DNA of 45,403 nucleotides, taken from Planctomycetota bacterium (lineage in GTDB: Bacteria > Planctomycetota > Phycisphaerae > UBA1845 > JANYLN01). The stretch spans positions 1 to 45,403 of the forward strand of contig JANYLN010000049.1 in NCBI GenBank assembly GCA_025357795.1. Direction: 5' to 3'. The position numbers and the translations under genes are program-made. The notes beneath the pieces are model-generated. The model ran no database searches and had not been told where the DNA came from. It worked only from the letters and a program-made list of their open reading frames with translations. This document shows, piece after piece, positions 10,856 to 19,668 of this stretch; within the stretch, counting starts at the first letter, position 1, and every line of letters begins with the position of its first letter.

Positions 10856-11782
10856 ATGGCCAAGACTGTGATCCTGTTTCCGGGGCAGGGAGCCCAAAGG
10901 GTCGGCATGATGGCCGACGTGGCGGCCGGGAGCCCCGCAGGCAAGGCGATCTTTGATACGGCGAACGCCGTTCTGGGCTTCGACCTGGCTTCGATCTGCT
11001 TTGGCGGCCCGGAGGAGAGGCTCAACGCGACGGACGTAGCGCAGCCGGCGCTGTTTGCGGCGAGCGTAGCGATGTGGAAGGCGCTGGAGGCGGCGGGCCT
11101 GACGGAGCAGTACAAGCCAGACGGTGCGGCGGGCCTGAGCCTGGGCGAGTATACGGCGCTGTGGCTGGCGGGGTGTTTTTCGTTCGAGGACGGCCTGCGG
11201 ATCGTGCGGGCCCGGGGCGAGCTGATGCAAGCGGCGGCCGTGGCATCGCCAAGCGGTATGGTCTCGATCATGGGCCTGGATGAGCCGGCTGTGGTCGAGT
11301 TGTGCGGTAAGGCGCGGCAGGGGGCTGAGGTGCTCTCGCCGGCGAACTTCAACTGCCCGGGGCAGATTGTGGTGTCGGGCAGCGCGGCGGCGTGCGAGCG
11401 GGTGGTTCCGCTGACGGAGGCGGCTGGGGGCAAGGCGATCCCGCTGAAGGTGGCGGGGGCGTTCCATAGCGAGCTGATGCGGCCTGCAGCGGAAAAACTT
11501 GCGGTCGTGCTGGCGGGGGTGAAGATACAGGCCCCGACGATGCCAGTGCTCAGTAATGTGACCGGCACGTATCATGAATGCAATCCGGAGCGGATCCGTC
11601 AGTTGCTCGTCGAGCAGGTGACGCAGTCGGTCCGCTGGGAGCAGGATATTCGGCAATTGCTGGCTGACAGATACGGGCGGTTTGTCGAGGTCGGCCCGGG
11701 CCGGGTGCTGACGGGGCTGCTGAGAAAGATCGAGCGCAAGGCCGAGGCGGTGAATATCAGCGATGCGGCAGCGCTGAAGTAG
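10856..11782 (+). CDS. fabD: Malonyl-CoA:ACP transacylase
   Basis: FPGQGAQRVGMMADV; AAGLSLGEYTALWLAG; VAGAFHSELMRPA. Confidence 0.95.
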   Translation: MAKTVILFPGQGAQRVGMMADVAAGSPAGKAIFDTANAVLGFDLASICFGGPEERLNATDVAQPALFAASVAMWKALEAAGLTEQYKPDGAAGLSLGEYTALWLAGCFSFEDGLRIVRARGELMQAAAVASPSGMVSIMGLDEPAVVELCGKARQGAEVLSPANFNCPGQIVVSGSAAACERVVPLTEAAGGKAIPLKVAGAFHSELMRPAAEKLAVVLAGVKIQAPTMPVLSNVTGTYHECNPERIRQLLVEQVTQSVRWEQDIRQLLADRYGRFVEVGPGRVLTGLLRKIERKAEAVNISDAAALK

Positions 11783-11807
11783 GACCGGTACTCAGGACTG
11801 AGAGCGG

Positions 11808-11847
11808 CAACAAAAGCAACACGCGGCCCCGCAAGCGGGTCGGCCAG
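11808..11847 (+). repeat. CAA-rich + GCAAGC hairpin module, copy in fabD-fabG spacer
   Basis: gcggcaacaaaagcaacacgcggccccgcaagcgggtcggcca; similar to 20389-20433 and 26436-26475. Confidence 0.75.
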
Positions 11848-11870
11848 CAGGCGTGGGCGTGGAGGATACG

Positions 11871-12620
11871 GTGAACGAACTAGCAGGCCAGGTGGCGGTG
11901 GTAACAGGCGGTTCGCAGGGCATTGGCAAGGCCATCTGCCTGATGCTGGCTCGGCAGGGGGCTACGGTGGTGGCGTGCGCCCGCAAGGTGGAGAAGCTGC
12001 AGGCCGTTGCCGAGGAAGCCGCCAAGCAGTGTCTGAGCGGCAAGGTTCAGCCGTACCCACTGGACGTGACGGATCGCGAAGCCATCGACAAGATGGTCGA
12101 GGACGTGATCGCCCAGCACAGCAAGATTGATGTGCTGGTCAACAATGCGGGGATCACGAAAGACGGTCTCATGCTGAACATGGAAGACGAGCAGTTCGAG
12201 GCGGTCCTGACGACCAACCTCCGCTCGGCCTTCTGGACGGTCCGGGCCGTAAGCAAGTACATGGTGCGGGCGCGGTTCGGGCGGATCATCAATATTTCGA
12301 GCGTCTCGGGCGTGATGGGCAACGCCGGTCAGAGCAATTACGCGGCATCCAAGGCGGGGCTGATCGGATTCACCAAGTCGGTCGCCAAGGAGCTTGCCAA
12401 GCGCAATATCACCTGTAACGCGATCGCTCCGGGGTTTGTCATGACGGAGATGACCGACGTACTGCCGGAGAAGGTGAAAGAGATCGTCAAGCCGCTGATT
12501 CCGATGAATCGCTTCGGCGAGCCGGACGACATTGCGTCGGCGGCGGCGTTTCTGGCCGGGTCGGGCGCCAAGTATATCACCGGGCAGGTGTTGGTGGTGG
12601 ACGGCGGGCTGTGTATGTGA
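11871..12620 (+). CDS. fabG: 3-oxoacyl-ACP reductase (GTG start preceded by GGAGG)
   Basis: [64 protein letters not shown]. Confidence 0.95.
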   Translation: MNELAGQVAVVTGGSQGIGKAICLMLARQGATVVACARKVEKLQAVAEEAAKQCLSGKVQPYPLDVTDREAIDKMVEDVIAQHSKIDVLVNNAGITKDGLMLNMEDEQFEAVLTTNLRSAFWTVRAVSKYMVRARFGRIINISSVSGVMGNAGQSNYAASKAGLIGFTKSVAKELAKRNITCNAIAPGFVMTEMTDVLPEKVKEIVKPLIPMNRFGEPDDIASAAAFLAGSGAKYITGQVLVVDGGLCM

Positions 12621-12664
12621 TGTAATGTCTTTCCGGGCAAGGCCCCGGGGTTGGTGGCCGCGTC

Positions 12665-12693
12665 TTGCAAGGGGCCCAGCCGGTAAGTATAGT
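12665..12693 (+). promoter_or_regulatory. Putative internal promoter for acpP
   Basis: TTGCAA - 17 nt - TATAGT, followed by an 8-bp hairpin TCGCGTCT/AGACGCGA at 12695-12715. Confidence 0.5.
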
Positions 12694-12777
12694 GTCGCGT
12701 CTATCGCAGACGCGATGGTTCGACTAGAGAGTTCTATCGCAAGGGCAACAATACTCATGAGTCAGGAGGATACCAAC

Positions 12778-13032
12778 GTGGCGTCCGAAAAGGAGGTCGA
12801 GGAAAAGGTCATTTCGATCGTCAGCGAGCAGCTCGGTGTGGACAAGGCTGAGATTTCCCGCGAAACCTCCTTCGTCAACGACCTGAACGCTGACAGCTTG
12901 GATACGGTCGAACTGATCATGGAACTCGAAGACGCGTTTGAGATGAGCATTCCCGACGAGGAGGCCGAGAAAATCCAGACGGTTGGACAGGCTGTCAATT
13001 ACATCGTCCAGCACCTGAACGCCAAGAAGTAG
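12778..13032 (+). CDS. acpP: Acyl carrier protein (GTG start after AGGAGGA)
   Basis: [45 protein letters not shown] with DSL phosphopantetheine site; the ORF track start at 12532 overlaps fabG out of frame and is too long. Confidence 0.95.
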   Translation: MASEKEVEEKVISIVSEQLGVDKAEISRETSFVNDLNADSLDTVELIMELEDAFEMSIPDEEAEKIQTVGQAVNYIVQHLNAKK

Positions 13033-13084
13033 TCGGCGGCGGGCACCGGATGAGGTTCGGCTCTAAAGTTTACAGGATTGTGGA

Positions 13085-14326
13085 ATGACCGGAAGACGTG
13101 TGGTCATAACCGGCCTGGGTGTGGTTACGCCCCTGGGCTGCGACGTCAAGATGTTCTGGCAGCGGCTGTTGAGCGGGTGCAGCGGCATTGGCCCGATCAC
13201 CAGCTTCGACGCCAGCAAGTTTGACGTGCGCTTCGGCGGCGAGTGCCGGGAGTTTGACCCGGAGCAGTACATCGATCGCAAGCAGGTCAAGCGGATCGAC
13301 CGCTTCGCCCAGTTCGCGATCGCCGGGGCGATCCAGGCGGCCAAGGACAGCGGCCTCGACTTTGCCAAGGAAGTGCCCGACCGCATGGGTGTGATCATCG
13401 GGTCGGGCATTGGTGGGCTGCGCGAACTGGAAGAGCAGCACAAGCGCATGCTGGAAAAGGGCCCGGACAAGATCAGTGCCTTTACCATTCCCAAGCTGAT
13501 GGTCAATGCGGCCAGCGGCAACGTCTCGATTCTGTTCGGGGCGCAGGGGCCGAGCACAGCGGTGGCGACGGCGTGTGCGTCGGCCGCTAATGCGATGGCA
13601 GATGCCTTCAAGGCCATCGCCCGTGACGAGGCGGACATCATGTTCACCGGCGGGACCGAGGCGGCTCTGACGGAGCTGGGCGTGGCGGCGTTTGCCGCCA
13701 TGAAAGCCCTGTCGGAGCGCAACGACGATCCGCAGCGGGCGAGCCGGCCGTTCGACAAAGACCGGGACGGATTCGTCATGGGCGAAGGCGCGGGTATCCT
13801 CATCCTCGAGGAACTCGAGCACGCAAAGGCCCGCGGCGCAAACATCTACGCCGAGTTGGTCGGCTATGGTGTCAGTTCGGATGCGTTCCATATCACGCAG
13901 CCCGAGACCGAGGGTACTGGCGGCGGCAAAGCGATGCGGATGGCGCTGGCCGATGCGGGCATGGGTCCGGACAACATCGACTACATCAACGCCCACGGCA
14001 CTAGCACGCCGCTGGGGGACATCGCCGAGACCAAGGCGGTCAAGGCGGTGTACGGTGCGGCGGCCCGGAAGGTCGCCATCAGCAGCACCAAGAGCTGCAT
14101 CGGCCATCTGCTGGGTGCAAGCGGGGGCGTGGAGATGATCGCGACGATTCTGGCCCTGCGGGACCAAGTTGCTCCGCCGACGATCAATCTGGACACGCCA
14201 GATCCAGAGTGCGACCTGGATTACGTGCCAAATCAGCCCCGGCCGATGAAGATCGAGGCGGCGATGAGCAACTCGTTCGGCTTCGGCGGGCACAACGCGT
14301 CGCTGATAGTCTGCAAGTACCGGTGA
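13085..14326 (+). CDS. fabF: Beta-ketoacyl-ACP synthase II
   Basis: RRVVITGLGVVTPLGCDV; GPSTAVATACASAANAM; NAHGTSTPLGD; KSCIGHLLGASGGVE; NSFGFGGHNASL. Confidence 0.96.
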   Translation: MTGRRVVITGLGVVTPLGCDVKMFWQRLLSGCSGIGPITSFDASKFDVRFGGECREFDPEQYIDRKQVKRIDRFAQFAIAGAIQAAKDSGLDFAKEVPDRMGVIIGSGIGGLRELEEQHKRMLEKGPDKISAFTIPKLMVNAASGNVSILFGAQGPSTAVATACASAANAMADAFKAIARDEADIMFTGGTEAALTELGVAAFAAMKALSERNDDPQRASRPFDKDRDGFVMGEGAGILILEELEHAKARGANIYAELVGYGVSSDAFHITQPETEGTGGGKAMRMALADAGMGPDNIDYINAHGTSTPLGDIAETKAVKAVYGAAARKVAISSTKSCIGHLLGASGGVEMIATILALRDQVAPPTINLDTPDPECDLDYVPNQPRPMKIEAAMSNSFGFGGHNASLIVCKYR

Positions 14327-14357
14327 ACCAAGTTCGTACAGATAACCGATAATAAGG

Positions 14358-14392
14358 AAGGGCTTGCCCCGGTGGGTAAGCCCTTTGTTTTA
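14358..14392 (+). terminator. Rho-independent terminator downstream of fabF
   Basis: AAGGGCTTgccc..gggtAAGCCCTT followed by TGTTTTAG. Confidence 0.8.
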
Positions 14393-14421
14393 GATTTACA
14401 ATATCGGATTATCTACCGCGT

Positions 14422-14895
14422 ATGGCTGGAACGCAAGCAGAGATCGATGCCCTGCTGGCTGAGGCGCAGACCCTGGCGGCGACGTCTGAGGCAGGCGGGG
14501 ATGCTGGGCCGACGAGCCCTGCCCTTGCAGCGGCGACAGTGGTTGCCGGGGCAGGAACCTTGGCGTCGGGCGGTGCTTCGTCCGGGGCGAGGTCGGCGCC
14601 GGGCGGGTGGAACCGGCCAGGCAACGAGCGGATGGGGCGGATTCTGCAGATCAAGGTTCCGCTGATGGTGGTGCTGGCGCAGCGGAAGATGCCGGTCCGC
14701 GAGATTCTGAGCATGTGCATCGGCTCGATCATCGAGTTCGACAAACCCTTCGACGAAGAACTGGAATTGCTGGTTAATAATCGTTCGATCGCGTTTGGCC
14801 ACGCGGTCAAGATCGGCGAAAACTTCGGTCTGCGGATCTCGCGGATCGGGGATGTTCGCGCGCGGATCGATGCCCTTCGGTCGGAAGTGGACTGA
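14422..14895 (+). CDS. fliN: FliN/SpoA-domain flagellar motor switch (or T3SS C-ring) protein
   Basis: RILQIKVPLMVVLAQRKMPVREILSMCIGSIIEFDKPFDEELELLVNNRSIAFGHAVKIGENFGLRISRIGDVRARI: SpoA/FliN C-terminal domain. Confidence 0.87.
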   Translation: MAGTQAEIDALLAEAQTLAATSEAGGDAGPTSPALAAATVVAGAGTLASGGASSGARSAPGGWNRPGNERMGRILQIKVPLMVVLAQRKMPVREILSMCIGSIIEFDKPFDEELELLVNNRSIAFGHAVKIGENFGLRISRIGDVRARIDALRSEVD

Positions 14896-15313
14896 CAGGG
14901 CTTGTCACCAGCGGCGAATGAGTGTCATTTTGTCTGCGACTCTGTCGGATTACCTCTTGCGTGCGCTTTATTGGCAACCGTTTGAGGCTTACCGAGTTAT
15001 GAGGCCGTGTCGGCGAGGGAATGGCGAGCGGGGCCAACTTGGATTGTCGCTCCATTTTTGTGTTGACTCGTCCGCCTGGAATGGTAATGTTGACATAGGA
15101 GCAGGGCGTAGTGCCGCGAAGATCCGGGCTGCTCGAAAAACCCCGGAATAGCCCTTAAAGCGAGCGCCCATGCGCGCGGTGTGCCGGTGCGTACGGCACC
15201 AAACAGCAATAGGGCAATAGCGGCAAGTCGCCCTGCTTCTCTTTTTTGTTTAACGACGTATGCTACGGAAACGACACGGGTTGCGTTTGCGTTGGCTGCG
15301 GTGATTCCTGACA

Positions 15314-15353
15314 TAAGACGACCCGCGACAGATGGCTGCCGCGGGTCGTCTTA
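15314..15353. terminator. Perfect 14-bp stem-loop between fliN and ilvC (probable bidirectional terminator)
   Basis: TAAGACGACCCGCG / CGCGGGTCGTCTTA. Confidence 0.6.
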
Positions 15354-15398
15354 TATCCAACTTAACGACTGCAGTATTCCAGAATCCGCCATGGTGTT

Positions 15399-16403
15399 CT
15401 AGAATTCCTTTGCGTTGATCCACTTCATCATCTTGCGCAAACGCCGGCCAACGACCTCGAGCGGGTGTGTTTTATCGGCCTGTTCCAGGGCGTTGAACAT
15501 CGGCTTGCCGACCTGGCACTCGAGGAGCCAATCGCGGGCGAACTGGCCGGTCTGAATTTCCTTGAGGATCTTGACCATTTCCTTGCGGGTCTCGTCGGTG
15601 ACGATCCGGGGGCCGCGGGTGAGGTCGCCGTACGTGGCGGTGTTGGAGACGCTGTAGCGCATGTAGCTGATGCCGCCCTGGTAGAACAGGTCGACGATGA
15701 GCTTCATCTCGTGCATGCACTCGAAGTAGGCCAACTCCTCGGGATAGCCGGCGTTTACGAGCGTTTCGAAGGCGGCCTTGATGAGGGCGGAGACGCCGCC
15801 GCAGAGGACGACCTGCTCGCCGAAGAGGTCGGTTTCGGTCTCGTCCTTGAAGGTGGTCTCGATGACGCCGGCGCGGGTGCCGCCGATACCGGTGGCCCAG
15901 GCGAGGGCGATCTGGCGGGCCTTACCGGTGGCGTCCTTGTGGATGGCGACGAGGTTGGGGACGCCGCCGCCGCGTTCGAACTCACTGCGGACGAGGTGAC
16001 CCGGACCTTTCGGAGCGATCAGGACGACATCGACGCCTTCGGGGGCGACGATCTGGCCGAAGTGGATGTTAAAGCCGTGCGTGAAACCCAAGGCTGCGCC
16101 GGGCTTTAGATTTGGAGCGATCTCGTTGCGGTAGATCGGTCCCTGCGTTTCGTCGGGCAGGGCGAGGATGACCAGGTCCGCGACTTTGACGGCCTCGGAG
16201 ATGGGCAGGGGGGCGAAGCCGTGCTGTTTGGCGAGGTCGTAGTTTTTGGAGCCCGGGCGCTGGCCTATGACGACCTTGAGGCCGCTGTCACGCATGTTGA
16301 GTGAGTGGGCGTGGCCCTGGCTGCCGTAGCCTAGTACGGCAACGGTTTTGCCCTTGAGGGGGTCGAGGGAGGCGTCTTTTTCGTAATAAATAGTTACCGG
16401 CAT
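15399..16403 (-). CDS. ilvC: Ketol-acid reductoisomerase (class I)
   Basis: [76 protein letters not shown]; start refined from 16757. Confidence 0.97.
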   Translation of the reverse strand: MPVTIYYEKDASLDPLKGKTVAVLGYGSQGHAHSLNMRDSGLKVVIGQRPGSKNYDLAKQHGFAPLPISEAVKVADLVILALPDETQGPIYRNEIAPNLKPGAALGFTHGFNIHFGQIVAPEGVDVVLIAPKGPGHLVRSEFERGGGVPNLVAIHKDATGKARQIALAWATGIGGTRAGVIETTFKDETETDLFGEQVVLCGGVSALIKAAFETLVNAGYPEELAYFECMHEMKLIVDLFYQGGISYMRYSVSNTATYGDLTRGPRIVTDETRKEMVKILKEIQTGQFARDWLLECQVGKPMFNALEQADKTHPLEVVGRRLRKMMKWINAKEF

Positions 16404-16621
16404 TGTGTTTGTCTCCAACAGTAAACTGCGTCGAGGTTTGAACCCTGGGCCGTCCAGTGGACGGCCGCACCAACCGCAACAAAGGCCGAGCCTTATGTGC
16501 GGCACACGCACCTGGCGCCAGGTTCTGCCTCTGCGGGTACGCACGGCATGGGGGCTGAGGGCGGGGTCGCCGCCGTCAGCGACTTGGCGTTGCAGGCATC
16601 CGTACATCTTTGAGGGAGACC

Positions 16622-16649
16622 AGTATAGTCGGCTTGGGTGCGGCCGCAA
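16622..16649 (-). promoter_or_regulatory. Putative promoter for ilvC
   Basis: minus strand TTGCGG - 16 nt - TATACT. Confidence 0.35.
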
Positions 16650-16788
16650 AGGCAATCGGTGCGGGAGGTTGCCGAGGCAAGCGGTGTGCGGCATGGACTT
16701 TGGCCGCCAGGGACCTAGGATCTGTGTTCGAGCTGGAGTGCGTCGGGTACCGGCCATAAAGATGTTGGGTCAAAGTGGTTGCCGGTTG

Positions 16789-16817
16789 TTGACCGTGATT
16801 GGCGCCGACAGTAGCAT
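16789..16817 (+). promoter_or_regulatory. Putative promoter of ATP synthase operon
   Basis: TTGACC - 17 nt - TAGCAT about 100 nt upstream of the first operon gene. Confidence 0.42.
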
Positions 16818-16920
16818 CGTGGTTTCTTTGCTGGTCGGGCAGCCGAGGCGTGGTGCCGCGACCCGCAGAGCGGAAATTCCCGTAAATGCTGGATCTGCCT
16901 GACGATGGAGCCCAAAATCA

Positions 16921-17178
16921 ATGTCTCCTTCGGAGCCGCCACGTGAGTCGCAGACGCCCTGGTCCCGGTATGCGGGGATGGGATTCGAGTTTGCCGCGGC
17001 TATTGGCGCGTTCATGCTGATGGGCTGGTGGGTCGATCGGCACTGGGGAATTGAAGGGCGCAAGGGACTGCTGATCGGGACGTTGATTGGTGTGATCGGT
17101 GGGACCTATAACTTCATCCGCGAGGCGGTTGGGGCGTTGCGGGAGAGTGAGCGGCAGGGAAGAAAGAAGCGGCCCTGA
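16921..17178 (+). CDS. AtpZ/AtpI-family small membrane protein (F0F1 ATPase-associated)
   Basis: WSRYAGMGFEFAAAIGAFMLMGWWVDRHWGIEGRKGLLIGTLIGVIGGTYNFIRE; two TM helices; first gene of atp operon. Confidence 0.85.
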   Translation: MSPSEPPRESQTPWSRYAGMGFEFAAAIGAFMLMGWWVDRHWGIEGRKGLLIGTLIGVIGGTYNFIREAVGALRESERQGRKKRP

Positions 17179-17195
17179 ACGGCAGACGGGATTCT

Positions 17196-17290
17196 GGAGC
17201 CGGCGGGTCTGCCACCAACGGCGCCACCAAACAGGTCTGGGCCACTCGAGCGCAGCGTGAAGCTGGGCTGGATGCGGGAGCTGGGCGGGA
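17196..17290 (+). repeat. Dispersed ~95-nt intergenic repeat, copy B
   Basis: near-identical to reverse complement of 155-249. Confidence 0.93.
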
Positions 17291-17317
17291 GCCGCGAGAG
17301 GGATTCGGACAGGGCGT

Positions 17318-17406
17318 GGGTGCCACCAACGGCGCCCGTGAAGAGGTCTGTGAAAAGTGAGCCCGGCGTGAAGCTGGGCGGGCTGGGCGAGCTGGGCTGG
17401 GTGCGG
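17318..17406 (+). repeat. Dispersed ~95-nt intergenic repeat, diverged copy C (tandem to B)
   Basis: gggtgccaccaacggcgcccgtgaagaggtctg...cccggcgtgaagctgggcgggctgggcgagctgggctgggtgcgg. Confidence 0.8.
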
Positions 17407-17408
17407 CT

Positions 17409-17864
17409 GTGAAGGATGACAACAAAGGTTTGACGGGGCGGATCGAGTCACTTACGCCTCGCGGGATGTGGAAGGCGGGAGTGGGTGTTTCGGCGGCGGC
17501 GGTGCTGGCGGTCAGCGGTGCCGCTGTGTTTGTTTTGCAGGGGACGCGGGCGTGGGTCGGCTGGGAGCCCGTGCTGTTGGCGATGGCGATCATCGGATTC
17601 ATGCCGGTGGTGGGGCTGTGGCCCCTGGGTCGATGTGATCCGTCGGATAGCAAGCGTATTTCCAAAGCTGCGTATAGTGGAACGCCGATTCGAATGGTTA
17701 CGGCAGGGGTGTTGGGCCTTGTGGTGATCCTGAGCTTGGCGGATCGGCCTGGCCGGATGGCGTTCGGCGTGTGGCTGGGCGGGCTGTACGTGGTGTCCTT
17801 ATTGGCGGAAACGGTCGTTCTGGCTGTGTGGCTTCACAGCCGAGGCGGCGTTACGAGAGTCTAA
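17409..17864 (+). CDS. Predicted four-TM membrane protein between atpZ/I-like gene and atpB (ATP synthase subunit I-like)
   Basis: 151 aa with about 4 hydrophobic segments, in operon position of AtpI; no clear motif recognised. Confidence 0.6.
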   Translation: MKDDNKGLTGRIESLTPRGMWKAGVGVSAAAVLAVSGAAVFVLQGTRAWVGWEPVLLAMAIIGFMPVVGLWPLGRCDPSDSKRISKAAYSGTPIRMVTAGVLGLVVILSLADRPGRMAFGVWLGGLYVVSLLAETVVLAVWLHSRGGVTRV

Positions 17865-17869
17865 CGAAT

Positions 17870-18784
17870 ATGCAACCGTGGCTGTTTCTAGCTGAGATGA
17901 ATCCGCTGACGCACGTGGTGCAGCATCCGTGGAAGCAGTTGCACTTCACGATGGGCGGCAAGCCTCTGACTTTCACGGTGATGAGCAACCAGATTCTGAT
18001 GGAGATCGTCGCGGCGCTGCTGCTGGTGGTGGTATTCGTGCCGATGTTCCGGCGGCTGCGGGCGAGCCAGAGCGATCCGAAGGGGCTGGTGCCTCACGGG
18101 GTGCCGAACTTCGTCGAGGCGGTGTGCGAGTTTTTCCGGCAGAACCTGGGCAAGCCGCAACTGGGCGAGTACACGGACCGGCTGATGCCGCTCATTTGGA
18201 CGGTCTTCTTCTTCATTCTGACGTGCAACCTGCTGGGGTTGCTGCCGATCGCCGCATTTACGGAGCCGTGGCTGAAGGGGACGCCGATCGGCGGGACGCC
18301 GACGGCGAACATCTGGATGAACGGCACGCTGGCGTTCTTCGCTCTGATTGCGATCCTGGTGACGGGGTTCGGCGCGCAGGGGTTGGGGTATCTGAAGCAC
18401 TTCCTGCCGGGGCCGTGGTGGCTGGCGCCGCTGCTGATCCCGGTGGAGATCATGGGGCTGCTGGCGAAGATCGTGGCGCTGGCGGTGCGATTGTTCGCGA
18501 ACATGCTGGCGGGGCATTTGCTGCTGGCGATCCTGTTGGCGCTGGTACAGATGGCGATCCTGGGCATTGGGCTGGCGGGCGGGCTGGCGATCGGCGCGGC
18601 GGTGGTGGTCGGGAGCATCGCGATCAACCTGCTGGAGCTGTTCGTGGCGTTCCTGCAGGCGTTCATCTTCACGTTCCTGGTGATCGTGTTCCTGGGGCAG
18701 GCGGTGCATCATGAGGAGCACGGGCATGGACACGAGAAGGACGAGGATCTGGCGGTGGAGGGGATTCAGCCGCCCCCTGCGTGA
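17870..18784 (+). CDS. atpB: ATP synthase F0 subunit a
   Basis: MNPLTHVVQHPWKQL...LLIPVEIMGLLAKIVALAVRLFANMLAGHLLLAILLAL: conserved Arg helix of subunit a; start refined to MQPWLFLAEMN. Confidence 0.95.
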   Translation: MQPWLFLAEMNPLTHVVQHPWKQLHFTMGGKPLTFTVMSNQILMEIVAALLLVVVFVPMFRRLRASQSDPKGLVPHGVPNFVEAVCEFFRQNLGKPQLGEYTDRLMPLIWTVFFFILTCNLLGLLPIAAFTEPWLKGTPIGGTPTANIWMNGTLAFFALIAILVTGFGAQGLGYLKHFLPGPWWLAPLLIPVEIMGLLAKIVALAVRLFANMLAGHLLLAILLALVQMAILGIGLAGGLAIGAAVVVGSIAINLLELFVAFLQAFIFTFLVIVFLGQAVHHEEHGHGHEKDEDLAVEGIQPPPA

Positions 18785-18944
18785 TGGCAACGGAAGATCG
18801 TCCTTCGCGTGCTAAGGACGGCAAAGACAGAGCAGACAACTGCCGTGGCTGGAGGAGCGGGATCCGGCCTGTGGCCGAGACGAGGCATCGGCATACGAAG
18901 GAGCGCCCTGGTCCCGCGGGCGCAGCGATACAGGAGATAGTTGG

Positions 18945-19310
18945 ATGAGCAGGTTTACAGCGAAGACGTTGCTTGCCCTGATCGTGATGGGCTATGTGCT
19001 GATGCTGGCCAGTCCGGCGATGGCACAGACCCCGGCGGCTCCGGCAGAAGGGGCGGCCGCGGCGGCGTCGCACGCGGTGTTTCTGGACAGCGCGGGCGCG
19101 AAGGCGTTGGGCGGGGCGATCGGCGCGGGGCTGGTGATCATGGGCGGTGCGAAGGGCATCAGCCAGATCGGCAGTTCGGCGGTCGAGAGCATTGCGCGGC
19201 AGCCGGAGGTGGCGGGCCAGGTCAACACCGCGATGATCATCACCGCGGCGATGATTGAAGGTGCCACGCTGTTCGGCGTGATCGTGGCGCTGTTGGCGGT
19301 GATCGGGTAG
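18945..19310 (+). CDS. atpE: ATP synthase F0 subunit c with N-terminal signal/extension
   Basis: SAGAKALGGAIGAGLVIMGGAKGISQIGSSAVESIARQPEVAGQVNTAMIITAAMIEGATLFGVIVALL; hydrophobic leader ending ASPAMAQ. Confidence 0.95.
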   Translation: MSRFTAKTLLALIVMGYVLMLASPAMAQTPAAPAEGAAAAASHAVFLDSAGAKALGGAIGAGLVIMGGAKGISQIGSSAVESIARQPEVAGQVNTAMIITAAMIEGATLFGVIVALLAVIG

Positions 19311-19453
19311 AGACGATACGCAAGGGCGGCCGTCCGGGAGACCGGACGGCTGATCCGCGTGGCCCTTCCGTCGGCCGGAGCGCTGTCGAAACGACAGCGG
19401 GATGGCGCCATGGCGATGGCGGGGTTGGGCGGATCGGAACGGCGTGTGTGATC

Positions 19454-19515
19454 GTTGTTACTCGTTTCGATAACAACGGCAACAACGACCAAGAGCCGCC
19501 AACGGCGGCTCTTGG
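19454..19515 (+). promoter_or_regulatory. Two tandem stem-loops in atpE-atpF spacer (RNA processing/attenuation candidate)
   Basis: GTTGTTA-N10-TAACAAC (7 bp) then CCAAGAGCCGCC-AAC-GGCGGCTCTTGG (12 bp perfect), no T-run. Confidence 0.6.
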
Positions 19516-19668
19516 TTGAATACGCACACAAGAGGAAACGACGAGCGGCCACGGATCCCCGGTGGCCAGAACGGCCACCGGCATTGGGTGATGTTTTGAC
19601 GCCCCGGTGGGGCTAACGGCAGCAGCAACAGAAGCTGAGAATAAGCACGCGAACCTGGAGGCAGCACA

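Noticed and set aside
9761-11656. 631-aa minus-strand ORF
   Set aside because: Antisense to fabH/fabD; Arg/His/Pro-rich reverse-frame artefact.
16404-16757. N-terminal extension of IlvC in the ORF track
   Set aside because: Open frame through the leader only; MPVTIYYEK matches the expected KARI N-terminus. No run of Ile/Leu/Val codons suggesting an attenuator leader peptide.
16918-17451. 177-aa minus-strand ORF with PAQLHAALEWPRPVWWRRWWQ
   Set aside because: Derived from repeat copies B and C and antisense of atpZ/I-like gene, not a real protein.
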